Assembly: GCF_021018895.1 (NCBI RefSeq)
Contig: NC_079381.1
Location: forward strand, 7,714,001-7,778,000
Length of the DNA: 64,000 nucleotides
Source: Seriola aureovittata
Taxonomy: Eukaryota > Chordata > Actinopteri > Carangiformes > Carangidae
Direction of reading: 5' to 3'
Shown here: in pieces, positions 1 through 13,500 of the stretch
Numbering within the stretch: position 1 is the first letter of the stretch
Layout: every line of letters begins with the position of its first letter
Notes under the pieces: generated by a model
What the model saw: the letters and a program-made list of their open reading frames with translations, nothing else
Database searches by the model: none
Told to the model about the DNA's origin: nothing
Program-made: the position numbers and the translations under genes

Positions 1-485
1 TATCTGCACTCTCCTGCTAAGTTCTTACTACATAAGCAGCTGTGGGGCTTTTATGGAAAAATGTCACCACTTTTCCAACCCTCTCCAGGAGGCAGGATAC
101 CTGGTTGAGTGAGACTGCCTTCCTGACTGAGAACATACACAAAGAATCCAGACTGTGGCTCCAGCACAGTCACTTCTTTAATGGCTCTCGCAGTGTTTTG
201 TATGTCCATTGTCTGGATTACGGTGTTGGGCCGTTATTGCATTCATGGCTGCACTGGGACTTGTGCAGGTCTCACAGACAGCTCTCAGTGGTCTTAAGAG
301 CTCTGAGAGTCTGTGACGGTCAATTTGTTTTCAATCCTTCCATGTGATTCTTCATAAATCTCAGGAATGAATCATATTAATATGAAACGAGAAGCTCAAG
401 GTCTGGTTGTTCTTTTGTGAAAGAACAATGAAATAGAAGATGAAATAGCATCGAGGGGCTTCTTAAACGCTGCAGAGAGTATATA

Positions 486-491
486 TTTATT
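486..491 (-). terminator. Candidate poly(A) signal of the minus-strand ORF
   Basis: AATAAA on the minus strand (TTTATT on +), 17 nt downstream of the TAG stop of the 508-873 ORF. Its position supports that ORF being an expressed 3' end, but hexamers like this also arise by chance in AT-rich DNA. Confidence 0.3.
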
Positions 492-507
492 TTCTCCTCT
501 ACTTGAA

Positions 508-873
508 CTAACTAGGGAACATCTGCTTGATGTCAGCATAGGTGTCTATTCCATGGGTGATTGTTTTGTGATTGTCATATTGAACCCCATGTCTTAGTCC
601 CACAGTGTTTGACTTGTAATTTGTCCCCCTGGGAATAATAAATTTGGCACCTATGGGTGTCAGAGTAAATAACTCACTTTGTTTGGTGTTCGTTCTATCA
701 TGTGCCACAGTGATAGCAAAACATTTGTTATTTTTTCTGTTCATGCTGTAGATTAGACCAAATGGACTCTCACCAGTATTTATCACATGAAATTTGATCA
801 TAAAAAGAATCAATTTATTTTTAATGGAATAGTTGCAATCAGTGGATTTGTTCCATTGATCATCATAATCCAT
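508..873 (-). CDS. Unrecognised 121-aa ORF, probably a real or recently decayed gene or terminal exon
   Basis: I do not recognise this protein. Its composition is balanced, unlike the low-complexity ORFs elsewhere in the window: it mixes charged, aromatic and aliphatic residues, with segments such as KLILFMIKFHVIN and GESPFGLIYSMN, and ends in DIKQMFPS. No signal peptide or obvious membrane helix is visible. The frame stays open upstream of the Met to about 939, where a TAA precedes it, and that upstream part also reads like protein (SPVFSKGNTVK). So this could be a 3'-terminal exon or a longer broken gene rather than a complete one. On the minus strand an AATAAA (491-486) lies only 17 nt past the TAG stop, giving a very short 3' UTR. 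No neighbouring gene is visible within 20 kb. Alternatives are a pseudogene, a retrocopy, or a fragment captured from a mobile element or DNA virus. Confidence 0.4.
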   Translation of the reverse strand: MDYDDQWNKSTDCNYSIKNKLILFMIKFHVINTGESPFGLIYSMNRKNNKCFAITVAHDRTNTKQSELFTLTPIGAKFIIPRGTNYKSNTVGLRHGVQYDNHKTITHGIDTYADIKQMFPS

Positions 874-933
874 CTTGACAGTGTTGCCCTTTGAGAAGAC
901 CGGCGAGCTCGAGAGCTCAAAATGAAGGAAGCT

Positions 934-958
934 ATCATATTAGCAGTGCTAATATGAT
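934..958. repeat. Near-perfect palindrome, 12-bp arms, 1-nt spacer
   Basis: ATCATATTAGCA and TGCTAATATGAT flank a single G, so the 25 bases can form a hairpin or cruciform. The inverted pair GAGCTC-GA-GAGCTC lies 15 bases away at 905-918. Both sit just upstream, on the minus strand, of the unrecognised ORF at 508-873. Confidence 0.75.
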
Positions 959-1732
959 ACAGCCAATTTTATGACATTTGAAGAGATACAGCAGAGTTTG
1001 CAGATGAGTCATGGGACAACTGAAACGCAATACATCTCTTGAAAAAAATTGGCAGCTAAACTTGAACCTGAATTGGCAGCCATAGTAGCTTGCTAAATTT
1101 CAGTGTGCCACTTGCTGGTGTAACCTGGATTGTGTCCACACCAGCGTCATCATTTAAACAGATTCATCACAAGGCGATCAATCGAATATGCACCCAAAAT
1201 GAAATGAATTAAATAACAAATTCATGAGATTAAATAGAGATGTTGCTGCTGTGATTTACCAGTCTCCGATGAATTTGCGCTGACAGACTTTGTTCCACAT
1301 CCGCTGTTGTAAAGTCAGAAAAAAAAACACTAAAATAATGCAGTACACAGCACAGTTGACACAGACCGTGTTAATGACATTAACAGAGTGACTCCAGGAG
1401 AAAAAGTGATTTATACAGACAATGCTTATGTGTGTGTGCGCGTGTGCGTGCATGCGTGCCTTCACACACACACTGTGAAAGACAGACCATCATGACATCA
1501 CTGTTTCCACAGGAAATCATGTTTCCAAAACCCTGGTTTTCCACTCCGTAGCCTACCTCATACACAACTCACTTCTCTCGCTCGGTCCCTCTACATCTCT
1601 CTGTCCAACACATGATACTGCGTAGTGGCAGCAGTCAACTAAATCAGTTTAATTATGTCTCTCTGTGTAGCTGTAGTACCCAGCGACAGAGAGGGTGAAG
1701 TCATATTATTTTTTACATGTATGGTTGATGGT
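959..1732. other. Intergenic, nothing recognised
   Basis: Unique-looking AT-rich DNA with a short TG/CA-rich patch near 1430-1475. On the minus strand, ATG at 1083-1081 opens a 24-codon frame beginning MAANSGSSLAANFF. It could be an upstream exon of the orphan ORF but shows no clear splice donor, so it is not called as a gene. Confidence 0.4.
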
Positions 1733-1914
1733 TTAAAGGAAAATTACGGTTTATTACAAGTTGGGTCTTATTTTCATAGTTTTGGCTTCATTCCGCCCAG
1801 TTACGATAACAACTGTACTCTCCAAGGGAGCACAGAGATCTGGGAAAATGGAGACAACAGCGAGTAGGACTGCAAAAAGAATCATGTTGTATGAAACGGG
1901 AATTTCCCCTTTAA
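1733..1914. mobile_element. Short TTAA-bounded inverted-repeat element (MITE-like)
   Basis: The left end reads TTAAAGGAAAATTACGGTTT. The right end, reverse-complemented, reads TTAAAGGGGAAATTCCCGTTT. The 182-bp unit therefore has imperfect terminal inverted repeats of about 22 bp, each starting at a TTAA. There is no coding capacity, so it would be a nonautonomous DNA element. The assignment rests on the inverted ends; the parent transposon is unknown. Confidence 0.55.
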
Positions 1915-3491
<1,577 letters not shown>

Positions 3492-6400
3492 CTGTCTCAG
3501 CGGAATATGAAACAGAATTTCTTTCGACAGAACAGAAATCTTTAGCCGGTATATTGTCCTGTGAAAATCCGGGGAGAAAGATCGTGAACTTTTTTTTTTT
3601 TACGACAGAGATCTTTTGGACAGATAATACTCAGACCTGGAAGGAGAGACAGGGAGAGGAAAACAGTGAGAGATGGCTTTGACAGAAGGGAACACAGTGT
3701 GTTTTCCCCTTGACCTCAGACTGAACCAGTGATGAAAGTGAAGAAGGCCTGACTGCCAAAACATTGCACATGACCATGACTTTACTTCTGCATCAAAACA
3801 GGGATTTTAGGAAATAAAAATGTTTTGTCTTTAAGGGCCTTTTTGAAACTCAGATCGCCCTTTCTTTTACAGATGCCATGACTCCAAATAATAGCGTTCT
3901 TATCGCAAAACTGATGATCTTTAGGTAACAGTGAACACGCTGTTTGGTATTTTATTGCAACTCTTTCCATCACTCAGCTTTCCAAGAAAATGTGACGTGA
4001 GTGTGAGAGGGGATGCAGACCCAGTAAACATTTTCTCACACAGTTTCCATTCTTTGAAACTTCATCTGGCATGGTAACATTAGAGCCTGATAAGTAAACG
4101 GAAATTTACATCTAGTGACTTCTAGTACTCCTGCTTTTTCATGGACCTCACAATCAAGTTCAGTCCTAATAGAGTTTTATAAACACAAACTGAGCTTTGT
4201 GTTACAGGACAGGTCCTACTTTTTCTGTGGCACTTAGGTTTTTACAGGGAAACAAAGAGTAAACTGACTTATATTTTATAGCATTAGAGTGTAAAGATTT
4301 TACTCAGAAACCAGTTAAAATTTTGTTTTTAAATGTTTGTCTGATTTTATGAAAAATACCTCTCAAGTGTCTCTTTGTGTGTGCGATGTGGAAAGCTTAG
4401 TCAAAGCAATGACGATTACCATGTTAGTCTGCTTACTAGCCATTAGGAGCAGCTACGCTAGCTGTTGTGAGTAGTAACTTATTGCTACTATACAAGCATA
4501 GCTGATTAAAGCCTTTAAGCCAGCTGTGCTGTCTCATTCATGCTAGTGGTCTTGTATCCTGCTGAGTCCAAGGTGGTCCAACTGTGGACTCTTTGGGGTC
4601 TCCAGATGTGAGTCAGCGTGTTGAAGCCTTCAGGCTTTAATCATTCTGGTTGCTGGTGCTACTAGCTCACAGGCAGTCTAATGGTGTACTGTATGTCCTG
4701 GCCTTATGGCTGGGAGCTCATCTGCATATTAGCCTGTGTTATCCCAGTTTTTTATTATAGGTTCATTTCTGTACCTAGTCTGAAATAAAAATCTGTACCA
4801 GGACTTTCTAATATCCAGTTGGACAAAACAGGCCATAAAACAGTTGGAAAAAACGAAACATGATTCACTCCCATATCTTTTTCTATTTTATTTCCTGAGC
4901 CGCCAAAGCTTGTTTTTGTGTCCTCCTTTTCCTCAGTACGTCCGTGACACTGTTCTTGTAGGATGTCTGTCTCCAGTTACACTTTCACAGAGATAGTTAG
5001 CATTCTTGTTTTTTTTTTCCTGAGAAGTGCAAAATGAACTAAATTATGATTCAAATGGACCAGTACGACATAACAGTAACACATAAAAGGGATGGAAAGG
5101 ATCTACATATCTCAAGGCCTTGATGTGCAGTGAGGATCACTGTCAGTGCGATGGTGTGGTTGTCGTGAGTCCAATGTTTTCAAAGAGGGAAATTCGGCAC
5201 GTCGTACTCTCTCTTCCTCCCCGATCAGTTCCTCTGTGTTTGCTTTGGCCAAGATACATGTTTTTATAGGATCTCTTAGCCTGACTCAGCTTTCTTCCTG
5301 TGTGTCGAGGTCTGTGAATACACATGTGCATCTCCATCCCATTTTTCCCCTCTTAATCGTTGTCACATTGCTTTCATTTTTATTCACTTCTCCTCAGTTT
5401 TTACAACCCCTGCTCTCTTTTTATTCCCCCTGTTTCCCTCCTCCCTCACACCCTTGACACGTATTATTGGTTTTAAACAGTGTCATGTATATGCACATAT
5501 CCCTTCACTATATTAGGCAGTCCCTAACACTCTGGACACATTTCAGTAATGTACACAATGTCAACAGTGTACAATAGCTTGATGTATATTTTCAGAAGGC
5601 GTACTGTGGACTGCATTGCATATTACAGGCCTCTGATATTTTTCTGAATCGCCGTCATTCAAGTGAGACAAAAATATCGTTGTGAAGGAAACAACAACTC
5701 TGACACAGCCTGCGGGTTTCAGAGACAGCACTATAAATACATTCACACTCATTAACAAACATGTATGTAGCAGCACACATGCATACAGACGGACAGGAAG
5801 CGACACAAAAACTTTCTCAATCCAAATAAACAAATGCGCATGCAGAAACTAAAATAGGGCAGTAAACAAGGATTTTCCTCTGTAAATAATTATGTTAGAA
5901 AATACATAAATCTATTATTGTAGCCAACAAGAATTGTTTGGTTCAAACAGACATCCAGGCCACACAGTCTACCCAAACACTGAGCTTTGCTGACCTAAAA
6001 ACACTTCATTTCTAATTAAACAAACTTTTGTGATGGTTAGGATTGAGTAAACCAGGGACAAATACACTTGTTTATGTTTTTCGCCAGATGTACAAGTGTA
6101 AATGAACAGCAAGATTCAGTTTCTGGGCTGCTTTGATTGTGACCTGTTTTCTTAATCTGGCTCTCGCAAGGCCCCCAACTTCACAGAGGTATAAACCAAA
6201 ATCTTTATAGTAACCCATTTAAAAGGGGTTTAAAAGCTAGAGTATGAGGTTCCCTTCTGAGGATTTGAAACAGGGCCTTTATTTAAGAACAAGATACATG
6301 ACAGATGAGCAGAGACAACCTTACAGCCTTAAGAACTACTCTGCAAGTAATCTAAACCAAGGTTGCTTCTGCGTTTCAATATAAAAGCAGGGTTGGTTTT

Positions 6401-7270
6401 AGCCCATTTTTGGCTTCAGCTACATCATTTGATTCATTTTAGTTGCAATTTAGATCCATTTTAAGATTAAGTAGGTTTACAGAAAGACATGACATCACAG
6501 CAGAGGACCATAGTAGTTGACTTGCCAGTTCAAGATGATTCATTTCCATTGAAGGACTCTTGTTAGTGTTGCATAATTTCTTTGATGCATTCCATTGCAA
6601 TGACAAGTGTTCCTTTACTTATGAATTGAGAATACACAATTTGGCCTCTTACAAAAGCACAAACTGTTTTGAAGAGTTGTGAAGAGTTTTTTTATTTAAG
6701 TATTAAGTATTAAGTACATCAAAAATGTATCTACCAATGTACATTTCCCAAGCTGGTAGTTGGTATTAGGGCTGGTCCTCAGTGTTTGGTCTGTCAAAAG
6801 AAACATTATTTATTGCTGCTCCCATGTGTCAAAAACATTTATACTATATAAAGTTGAACTCCTGCCGACACCTCTCCTGAGTCTGTGTGTGTGCATGGGG
6901 ATTCAGCAGCAGGTAAGGTCGTTGACTAGCCTCAAAGAGTGTTGGAGAACCCACTGACAGAAGAAGCTAACAGGCTCATTTGACCTTGTGACACACAAAC
7001 ACTGAGACATATGCTCTCTCTGTTTCTCTCTCTTTCATTCACGCACGCACAAGACTGAGTGACATTCTCATCGCCGCTTTGACGGTGGGTGATCTGCTGT
7101 GGTTGACCCCTCATTGAAGTCGAGTGCTAAATGTCAGCACTTTGATGTAAAAGCACAGTAGCTCCTGTGTGCGTGTTCTGACACATTCTTAACATGCCGC
7201 AAAGATTGTCACACCGCTGAGATACATACATGCACCCTCCCTTGCAAACCGTAAATTAAACCTCCACTAC
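3492..7270. other. Intergenic, no gene seen
   Basis: No ORF with convincing protein-like composition. Homopolymer T runs occur near 3591-3601 and 5009-5018. The sequence at 4430-4760 has a GCTAGC/TTAGC-rich character common in teleost interspersed repeats, but I cannot define ends. Confidence 0.4.
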
Positions 7271-7274
7271 CACA

Positions 7275-7321
<47 letters not shown>
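7271..7321. repeat. (CA)n microsatellite
   Basis: About 50 bases of CA repeats with one TA interruption near the left end. Confidence 0.95.
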
Positions 7322-7323
<2 letters not shown>

Positions 7324-8149
7324 TTAGTTCTAACGTTATTCACTTCCTGTCTAACGAATATTGCCATGTTGCACCACCACCATACTTGCAGACAATTCCA
7401 CTGAACAGTTTCATAATAGCTCTGTATCAGACTATGATTTAATGTTCATAAGAAAATTGACTCAGTGTTATGTTTTTTTTTCCAGGACTGGGTTTGGACA
7501 GTTTCAGCACCAGCTGGGTTCACTGAACAGGCTTTTTTTTTTTGGTGAACAGTTTAAAAGTAATCTCTCTCTGTGACTCTGTAGTATAGAGTAATGTGGC
7601 AATGATTAGGGGCTGGGGAAGGATGGGTAGGAGGAGCCTCTTCTGAAAAAGGATAGCTCAGAACAGGTCATTTAAAAAAAAAAAAAAAAATAGAAGCAAT
7701 GAATGTGAACTACAGTAATTCATTTTTTGGGACTATGAACTTCAAAATACAAAATCATGAATGTGAATCAATTCATTTTAACCTGTGTGAACTTAACTTT
7801 TAGCTAGCTCTTATGATTGTAGAAACACTGTTCAGCGCCGAAGCACATTGCATGATCATGATCGTCATACTCACAGACAATGAGATGGACAATATACTTC
7901 ATCACTGAAACTATAACGTTTTGGGATGATTAAAGGTTCAAGCAGCAATAGCTTGGCTGTCTAAATCATAGGTATCGTACATTCATATGTAGATTATAAT
8001 TAGAGAGTTTTACTTACACAAGGACTTTGATTTCAATTTATAAGAAAGAAAAAGAGATATAGCAGGTTTTATCTCTTTTGGACTGTAGTGTATCAAGTAC
8101 AGATTGATATAACACAGATTGGGTTTTATTTTGTGTCTAATTATGTTAA
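7322..8149. other. Intergenic AT-rich DNA
   Basis: Contains a poly(A) run at about 7673-7690 and no recognisable gene or repeat family. Confidence 0.4.
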
Positions 8150-9235
8150 ACTAACATCATTTTAGTGTTATTACACTAATTTTAATGTCATTACACATAC
8201 AACATAATTTCATATATCTTATCTCTAACCTCATTCCCATCTCATCGTATATCTCATCTTGTATTTCTTACACTATATGTGATTCTATTCTCATCCTCAT
8301 ATATATCATCTCATCTTTCATTTAATATTCATTTAACATCTCATATATCTCTCATCTCACACATCTCATCTTGTATTTCATACATACGACTTCATCCCTC
8401 ATCTCATACCTATTTTACTACATCTACAGTTTATTTTTTATACTACTTTCTTTATTCTACTCTCATTTCATACAGCTTACTTCTGAAGCTCATTTCTATA
8501 TCATTTTATATTTCCTACATCATCATCTCATATCCATGTCATCTGATATATCGTAGTTCTCAAATCCATAGTATTTCACATTTCTTACATATAATCACAT
8601 CTCGTGTTTCTCATATAATCTCATCTATTCTTCTTCTCATGTCAAATCATTTTATATATTGTATCTCTCATGATATCTAATTTCTTTTACATAATCTCAT
8701 TCTTATTTCATCTCATACTTCTTATGTATTATATAATTTTATATACCTTAATCCAGTTTTCTCATATATCATCTCTATAGAATCTGTCACATGTACTGTA
8801 TGTTATCCCATATTTTTTATATATCATCTGATTTCTCTAATCATCATCCCATCTCATGTTTCTCTCATCTACTTCATATATCTCATCTCTATTTTATATT
8901 CATGTTATATATTTTACCCCAATCCCATATCACTATTTTAGATTTCTTACATCTCATCCCAGATCTGATTTATAGTTTCTTATATATCATCCCATCTCCA
9001 TATCATCCAGTATGTCTTATTTATTGTCAAATTCTCATATCATGTAATATGTCGTACATATCATCTCATATCTCATCGCATAGTTGTCATGTATCAGCTC
9101 ATTTTACATCTAATCTCCGTATCATGTCATGTTTCTTACATAACATCTCTAAACTTGTATCATATTTCTATATATGGCATATCTTATATGATTTTCTCAT
9201 ATCTAATTTCTCATATCATAATTCATATGTAAAGA
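8150..9235 (+). repeat. G-depleted degenerate TCATATCTCATC-type simple-sequence tract
   Basis: For about 1.1 kb the + strand is almost entirely A, T and C. It is built from overlapping variants of CTCAT, TCATAT and CATCTCATAT, and G appears only sporadically. There is no single fixed period, so this is an old, diverged minisatellite or satellite-like array. The strand asymmetry leaves long + strand frames open (8279-8680 and 8791-9303), rich in Ser/Ile/His/Tyr/Leu; I regard those as artefacts. Confidence 0.8.
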
Positions 9236-9394
9236 TTTTACGCTTTAAGCTTTTACAGATATGGAATGTCTGGGAATCTGGAATAAGTGACAACCTGGAC
9301 TGAACTAAAGAGACTGAAGTAAAGAGAGCTGAAATGTGACTTTGTTGAAACAGACAAGGGCTTCTTTTACCTCTATGGGCAGGGACCATTTCCT

Positions 9395-9560
9395 CCCCCC
9401 CCCCCCCAACCCCCTTCTTCCCTTCCTCACTCCCTCCCTTGATTTCTCTTTTTCAAGGTCTTTATATCGTTCTCCTCCTTCCTCCCTTACTCCCTTACTT
9501 CTCTATGCCATCTTTCTCTTACTCTCTCTCTTTCTCTCTCTCTGTCACATCTCTCCCATG
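9395..9560. repeat. Pyrimidine-rich low-complexity tract
   Basis: A C-run followed by CCTTCCTC and CTCTTTCTC variants. The complement is a polypurine strand. No coding signal. Confidence 0.7.
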
Positions 9561-9625
9561 CTGACTCTTGCTTTTTGGGATTCTGGCAGAGGAACTGAGA
9601 GTGTGTGTTTAATCCACAGGTCCTC

Positions 9626-9648
9626 TGTGTGTGTGTGTGTGTGTGAGG

Positions 9649-9684
<36 letters not shown>
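9626..9684. repeat. Interrupted (GT)n microsatellite
   Basis: Two GT blocks separated by GAGGGTGA. Confidence 0.95.
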
Positions 9685-9686
<2 letters not shown>

Positions 9687-11700
9687 GCTAGAGGTCCTGT
9701 GGTCGTTGCGACTTCAAAGCAGAAACCAGAGTCTCTCCACAGTCTGCAGCTTCCCTATAAATCACACTAATCATATTGCAGGGGAACACACATATGTATA
9801 CACAGCCGCAACAGATATAGAGAGAATGAGATAGAAATGAGAGTGAAATCTTAATGAAAAAGGGTTAGTGTAAGTTACTGTAACGGATATCAGATAAAAG
9901 AATAAAAAATATTGGCAGGTACAAAGTGAGGAAGTGAAAACTGAATGTGATAATGCAAGAGAAGGTAGACTGGAATGAAGTAAAGAGGAGATTTTTGGCA
10001 GAGACGAAGTTGAAAGAATTGAGTAACAGCAGTAAAAGGCCAGTCTTTCATTGAATTTGCCATAGAATAAACAGGGTGTTGCCAGCCAAGCCCTTAGTGA
10101 ATTTATTTATGTAACTAGATTCTCTCTTCTGTTATATATGCAACTATGCAGTTGAATCAAATAATGTCTCTTGTGTGCTTTAACCAAAGACTGAATTTCT
10201 ATGTCACTATTACTTTGTTTTGTTTGAATTTCTTTCTGTGAAATTGCTGTTTGTTCTGCTTGTCCTGGATAGAGATGAACCGTCATTCTTATATTATAGA
10301 GAGGAAGGTATATCAATGAAATGATGATTCCGTGGTTTGGGACAGTGAGTGGACTTAGAAATCTCTGTTGATATTAAATTCTTACATGGATGATCTGTCT
10401 TTCTTTCCCATGTAACTCAGCTTTCATTGGCAGAGTCACAATCTGGTAGATCTCGAATTGTCAGGAGGTCAAAAGGCTCCAATTGTAAAGTTTTCGACAC
10501 TTACAAGATGACCTCAGTGACCTTTCCCCTGGGTGCCTTCACTGACATGAAACGGCCCAGTCTTATGGAAGTGGAATAAAAATGGTTGAACTAGACTTTC
10601 TCTGACATACTGTTGTTGTTGTTACTTACAACCATTAAATAAATTTTCAAAGAAGATATGAGCCAGTAAAAAAGTGAAACTGAGGACACATGGTGACAGT
10701 GAAGCTTCTGGTTTTCGAATCTTTTTCAGTTCATACTTGGTTTTGAAGAGTATGGAGGAAAGAATAAGTTTTACACTTACAAGATTGCTAAGATAATTGC
10801 TAATAGTAAACCATAATTAAAACAGTTTGAAATAGATTAAGCTAAAAAATGTACAGTATGGTGTTTACCTTTGCTGTGTATCTTTCAGACATATTTGTGG
10901 AGCCATAATGCAACATACCAATGTGGAAGAGAAGTTTTTATTATGTTTCATTAAGTTGTCAACTCATAGGTTTAGGTGTAAGATATGTGGCCATTGATAC
11001 AGATGTTTGAACAGGAAACATTGGTGCATCCTTTTGGCTGTTAATATTCATTGGAGTAATGATATAAACGACACAAGAACTTGCTTCTATTTGTACGAGG
11101 TTGCTCCTTGCGCTCTCAGTCAAGTAAATTACTTTTGTTGGTTGTCTTACTCCAAAATAACACATACTGTACACTTGGGTGGAGTCAGCTCTCTATCATG
11201 GGCCTCTGGTGGAGCCTGCTGCATATTCTAGCATTTCTGTTTGCCTGTCCAATAACCACAGAGGGATTTTGACAGAAAAATGGGTTATTACTCAAATAAT
11301 CTGAAAACTAAGCTGTTTACATTGGATGAGCATACAGTGCATTTTGAGTAATATACTGTGCATATTTCTGACATCTAGGCAGCTAGCCTACATTGCTGAC
11401 AGCAACTTGTCTTTGGAGATTTGACTTAATATTCCGTCTCTTACTCAAATTGATATGAACAACCTGACCTGGGACTTTGTTTGGACAAACTTATCTTGGA
11501 CTTCAGACTGACGGATCTCCAGCTGCTGCTGTGGCTCGAACATGGAGTTTTTAGAGCTGATCCTCTGTAACATGAAGTTTTAAGGGCTGATATTTCGTCT
11601 CACAATGCCTGAGAACCGCAGCAGTCAGCACAGCATCACAATGGGTGGTAGATCGACATCCTCCCTTCAGCCATAAAACAAATAGCTCTTTATCCAAGAA
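9685..11700. other. Intergenic, nothing recognised
   Basis: No coding-like ORF, no RNA gene and no repeat ends that I could define in this 2-kb stretch. Confidence 0.4.
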
Positions 11701-11830
<130 letters not shown>

Positions 11831-11993
11831 ACAGGAGCAACTGTTTGCATCTGAGTAAGAGCAGACATGCATGTGTTTACCTTTTTCTCACATAATGATG
11901 TGAATGCACACATTGTATGTAATTCTGGAGTTAATTGGAGCCATGTCAACATAGAGTCCATATCTGATATATACTATGTGATCTATACATCCA

Positions 11994-12030
11994 TATGTAT
12001 GTATGTATGTGTATATATATATATATATAT
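11994..12030. repeat. (GTAT)n(TA)n microsatellite
   Basis: GTAT units run into about ten TA dinucleotides. Confidence 0.9.
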
Positions 12031-12998
12031 TGTCATAATAAGATTGATTAATGAATTAATGAAGCATTTAAGCTTAATAGTAACAAGCGATCAAATGACA
12101 ATGTGTAATGTGAAAGGGGTTGATTGTAGTTATGAATCCACAGATTATTATCATCCGACAGCAGTTTTCCTCAGCTAAACAGCATCTTTCAGCTCATTGT
12201 TTTGGTTTAGTGGCCCTCAGCATTACTGTTTTGGTGAACTCTCACCATCGCCATCACCGTTGTTTCAAGCAACAGACAGCTGTTTTAACAAAAAGGAGAC
12301 TGAACACATGCTACCTGCCCATCACCAAACAGTAAATAAACAAAGTTAGCAACTAGCTGGTGAACACAGTGGAGCATTTAGCTACTGATGAACCTGATAT
12401 TGTTTTTTTTTTTTCCTCTCAGGAATAAGTGGAGAGCTGCCCCCAAGGCGCCTAAAAATATGGAATATGTAATAATGAAACTTTGTGCAGACATTTACGT
12501 CAGATGAATCCTATTGAATTTGACCAAAAAATAATAGAAAATCTGTAGCGCTGCATTATTACTGGGGTTTCTAAGGAACTATAATTCTAACCGTGTATGC
12601 ATATTAAAATTGAAAAATGCATACAACATGGAGGAAGTAGCTACTTGAGATATAAATACTGTAAATATACTAAATTGTGGTAAACTATATTCAAATATTC
12701 ATACTTATGCAGGCATGAAAGAAATTGTATTCATGAGCATTGTATTGTATGCACTGTATTGATGAGGATAGTGTCGATAGTACAGTAAGTACGGGATGTT
12801 GAGAGACATCTGCAAAATCCAATTGTAATGTGCAGATAAAATCAGCTGTAAGGACAAACTGGATGCATAGACACAGGAAACCGAGGATGACAGCATGAGC
12901 CAGAGAGGGCTCGCTCACTCCCGCAGGAAGAATCAGGTGCCAGAGTGAAAAAAAAGCAGACAAAACAGAAAGACCGAGAGAAGAGAGAAAGAGAAATA
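12031..12998. other. Intergenic, nothing recognised
   Basis: AT-rich DNA with no convincing gene. 12940-13012 is purine-rich (GAGA/AAGAG). Confidence 0.4.
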
Positions 12999-13372
12999 GA
13001 GACCAAGAGGGAAAAAGCCTGTGTATATTCTCATTTGTCCAGGTGTGGCGAGTGACTCCAACGACTGTCGTTATAACACAATAGAGCACTAACGAAGTGG
13101 AAACCAATTTTCCACCAACGACAGTCATGCAAACGACTGTTGTTGACACTTGGAGCACAAAAGGGAACCAGTAACATCATCATCCTTGTGAACGCCCACA
13201 AGAGGTTAAATACCTGGGTCTTCACACCAGAAAGTAGGACCAGTCCTAGCCTGGTCAGATGCGTACACGAACTGATGAAGCCTCTTGGATGAGAGGTGAA
13301 ACGTCTTCCCAGACAAATAACCTAGTCCAGTTGTTTTCGATTTAAAAAACTCCTTTAGGAGACCAAGAGGGA
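12999..13372. mobile_element. Retroposed teleost interspersed element with 14-bp target-site duplication
   Basis: The 14-mer GAGACCAAGAGGGA occurs at 12999-13012 and again at 13359-13372, exactly flanking a 346-bp insert. The insert contains a motif I recognise as recurrent in teleost genomes (GAACTGATGAAGCCTCTTGG followed by ATGAGAGGTGAAACG, 13268-13302). A long, perfect, variable-type duplication fits target-primed retroposition, as made by LINE, SINE or Penelope-like machinery. It does not fit a cut-and-paste transposon. The exact family is not settled; Penelope-like is a guess. No intact reverse transcriptase is present. Confidence 0.75.
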
Positions 13373-13469
13373 GAGACTAAGCTCGGGTTACCACAACCAT
13401 GCCAATGAGTGGTGTGTTTACATGGTACCACACCACGAGGCTTTTAACCACAGACGTGGCACTGCTCAG

Positions 13470-13500
13470 TGTGTGTGTGTGTGTGCGCGTGCAGCTGTGT
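13470..13500. repeat. Short (GT)n tract
   Basis: About 15 dinucleotides with GCGC interruptions. Confidence 0.85.

Noticed and set aside
42..347. 101-residue + ORF at the window edge
   Set aside because: Unremarkable composition, no domain, no splice context; could be part of something outside the window but there is no evidence for it.
8279..9303. Long + frames of 133 and 170 residues
   Set aside because: They lie in the G-depleted simple-sequence tract, where stop codons TAG and TGA are rare because G is rare; composition is Ser/Ile/His/Tyr repeats.
12691..13158. Minus-strand 155-residue hydrophobic ORF
   Set aside because: It runs across the retroposed element boundary and its target duplication, and has no recognisable family pattern.
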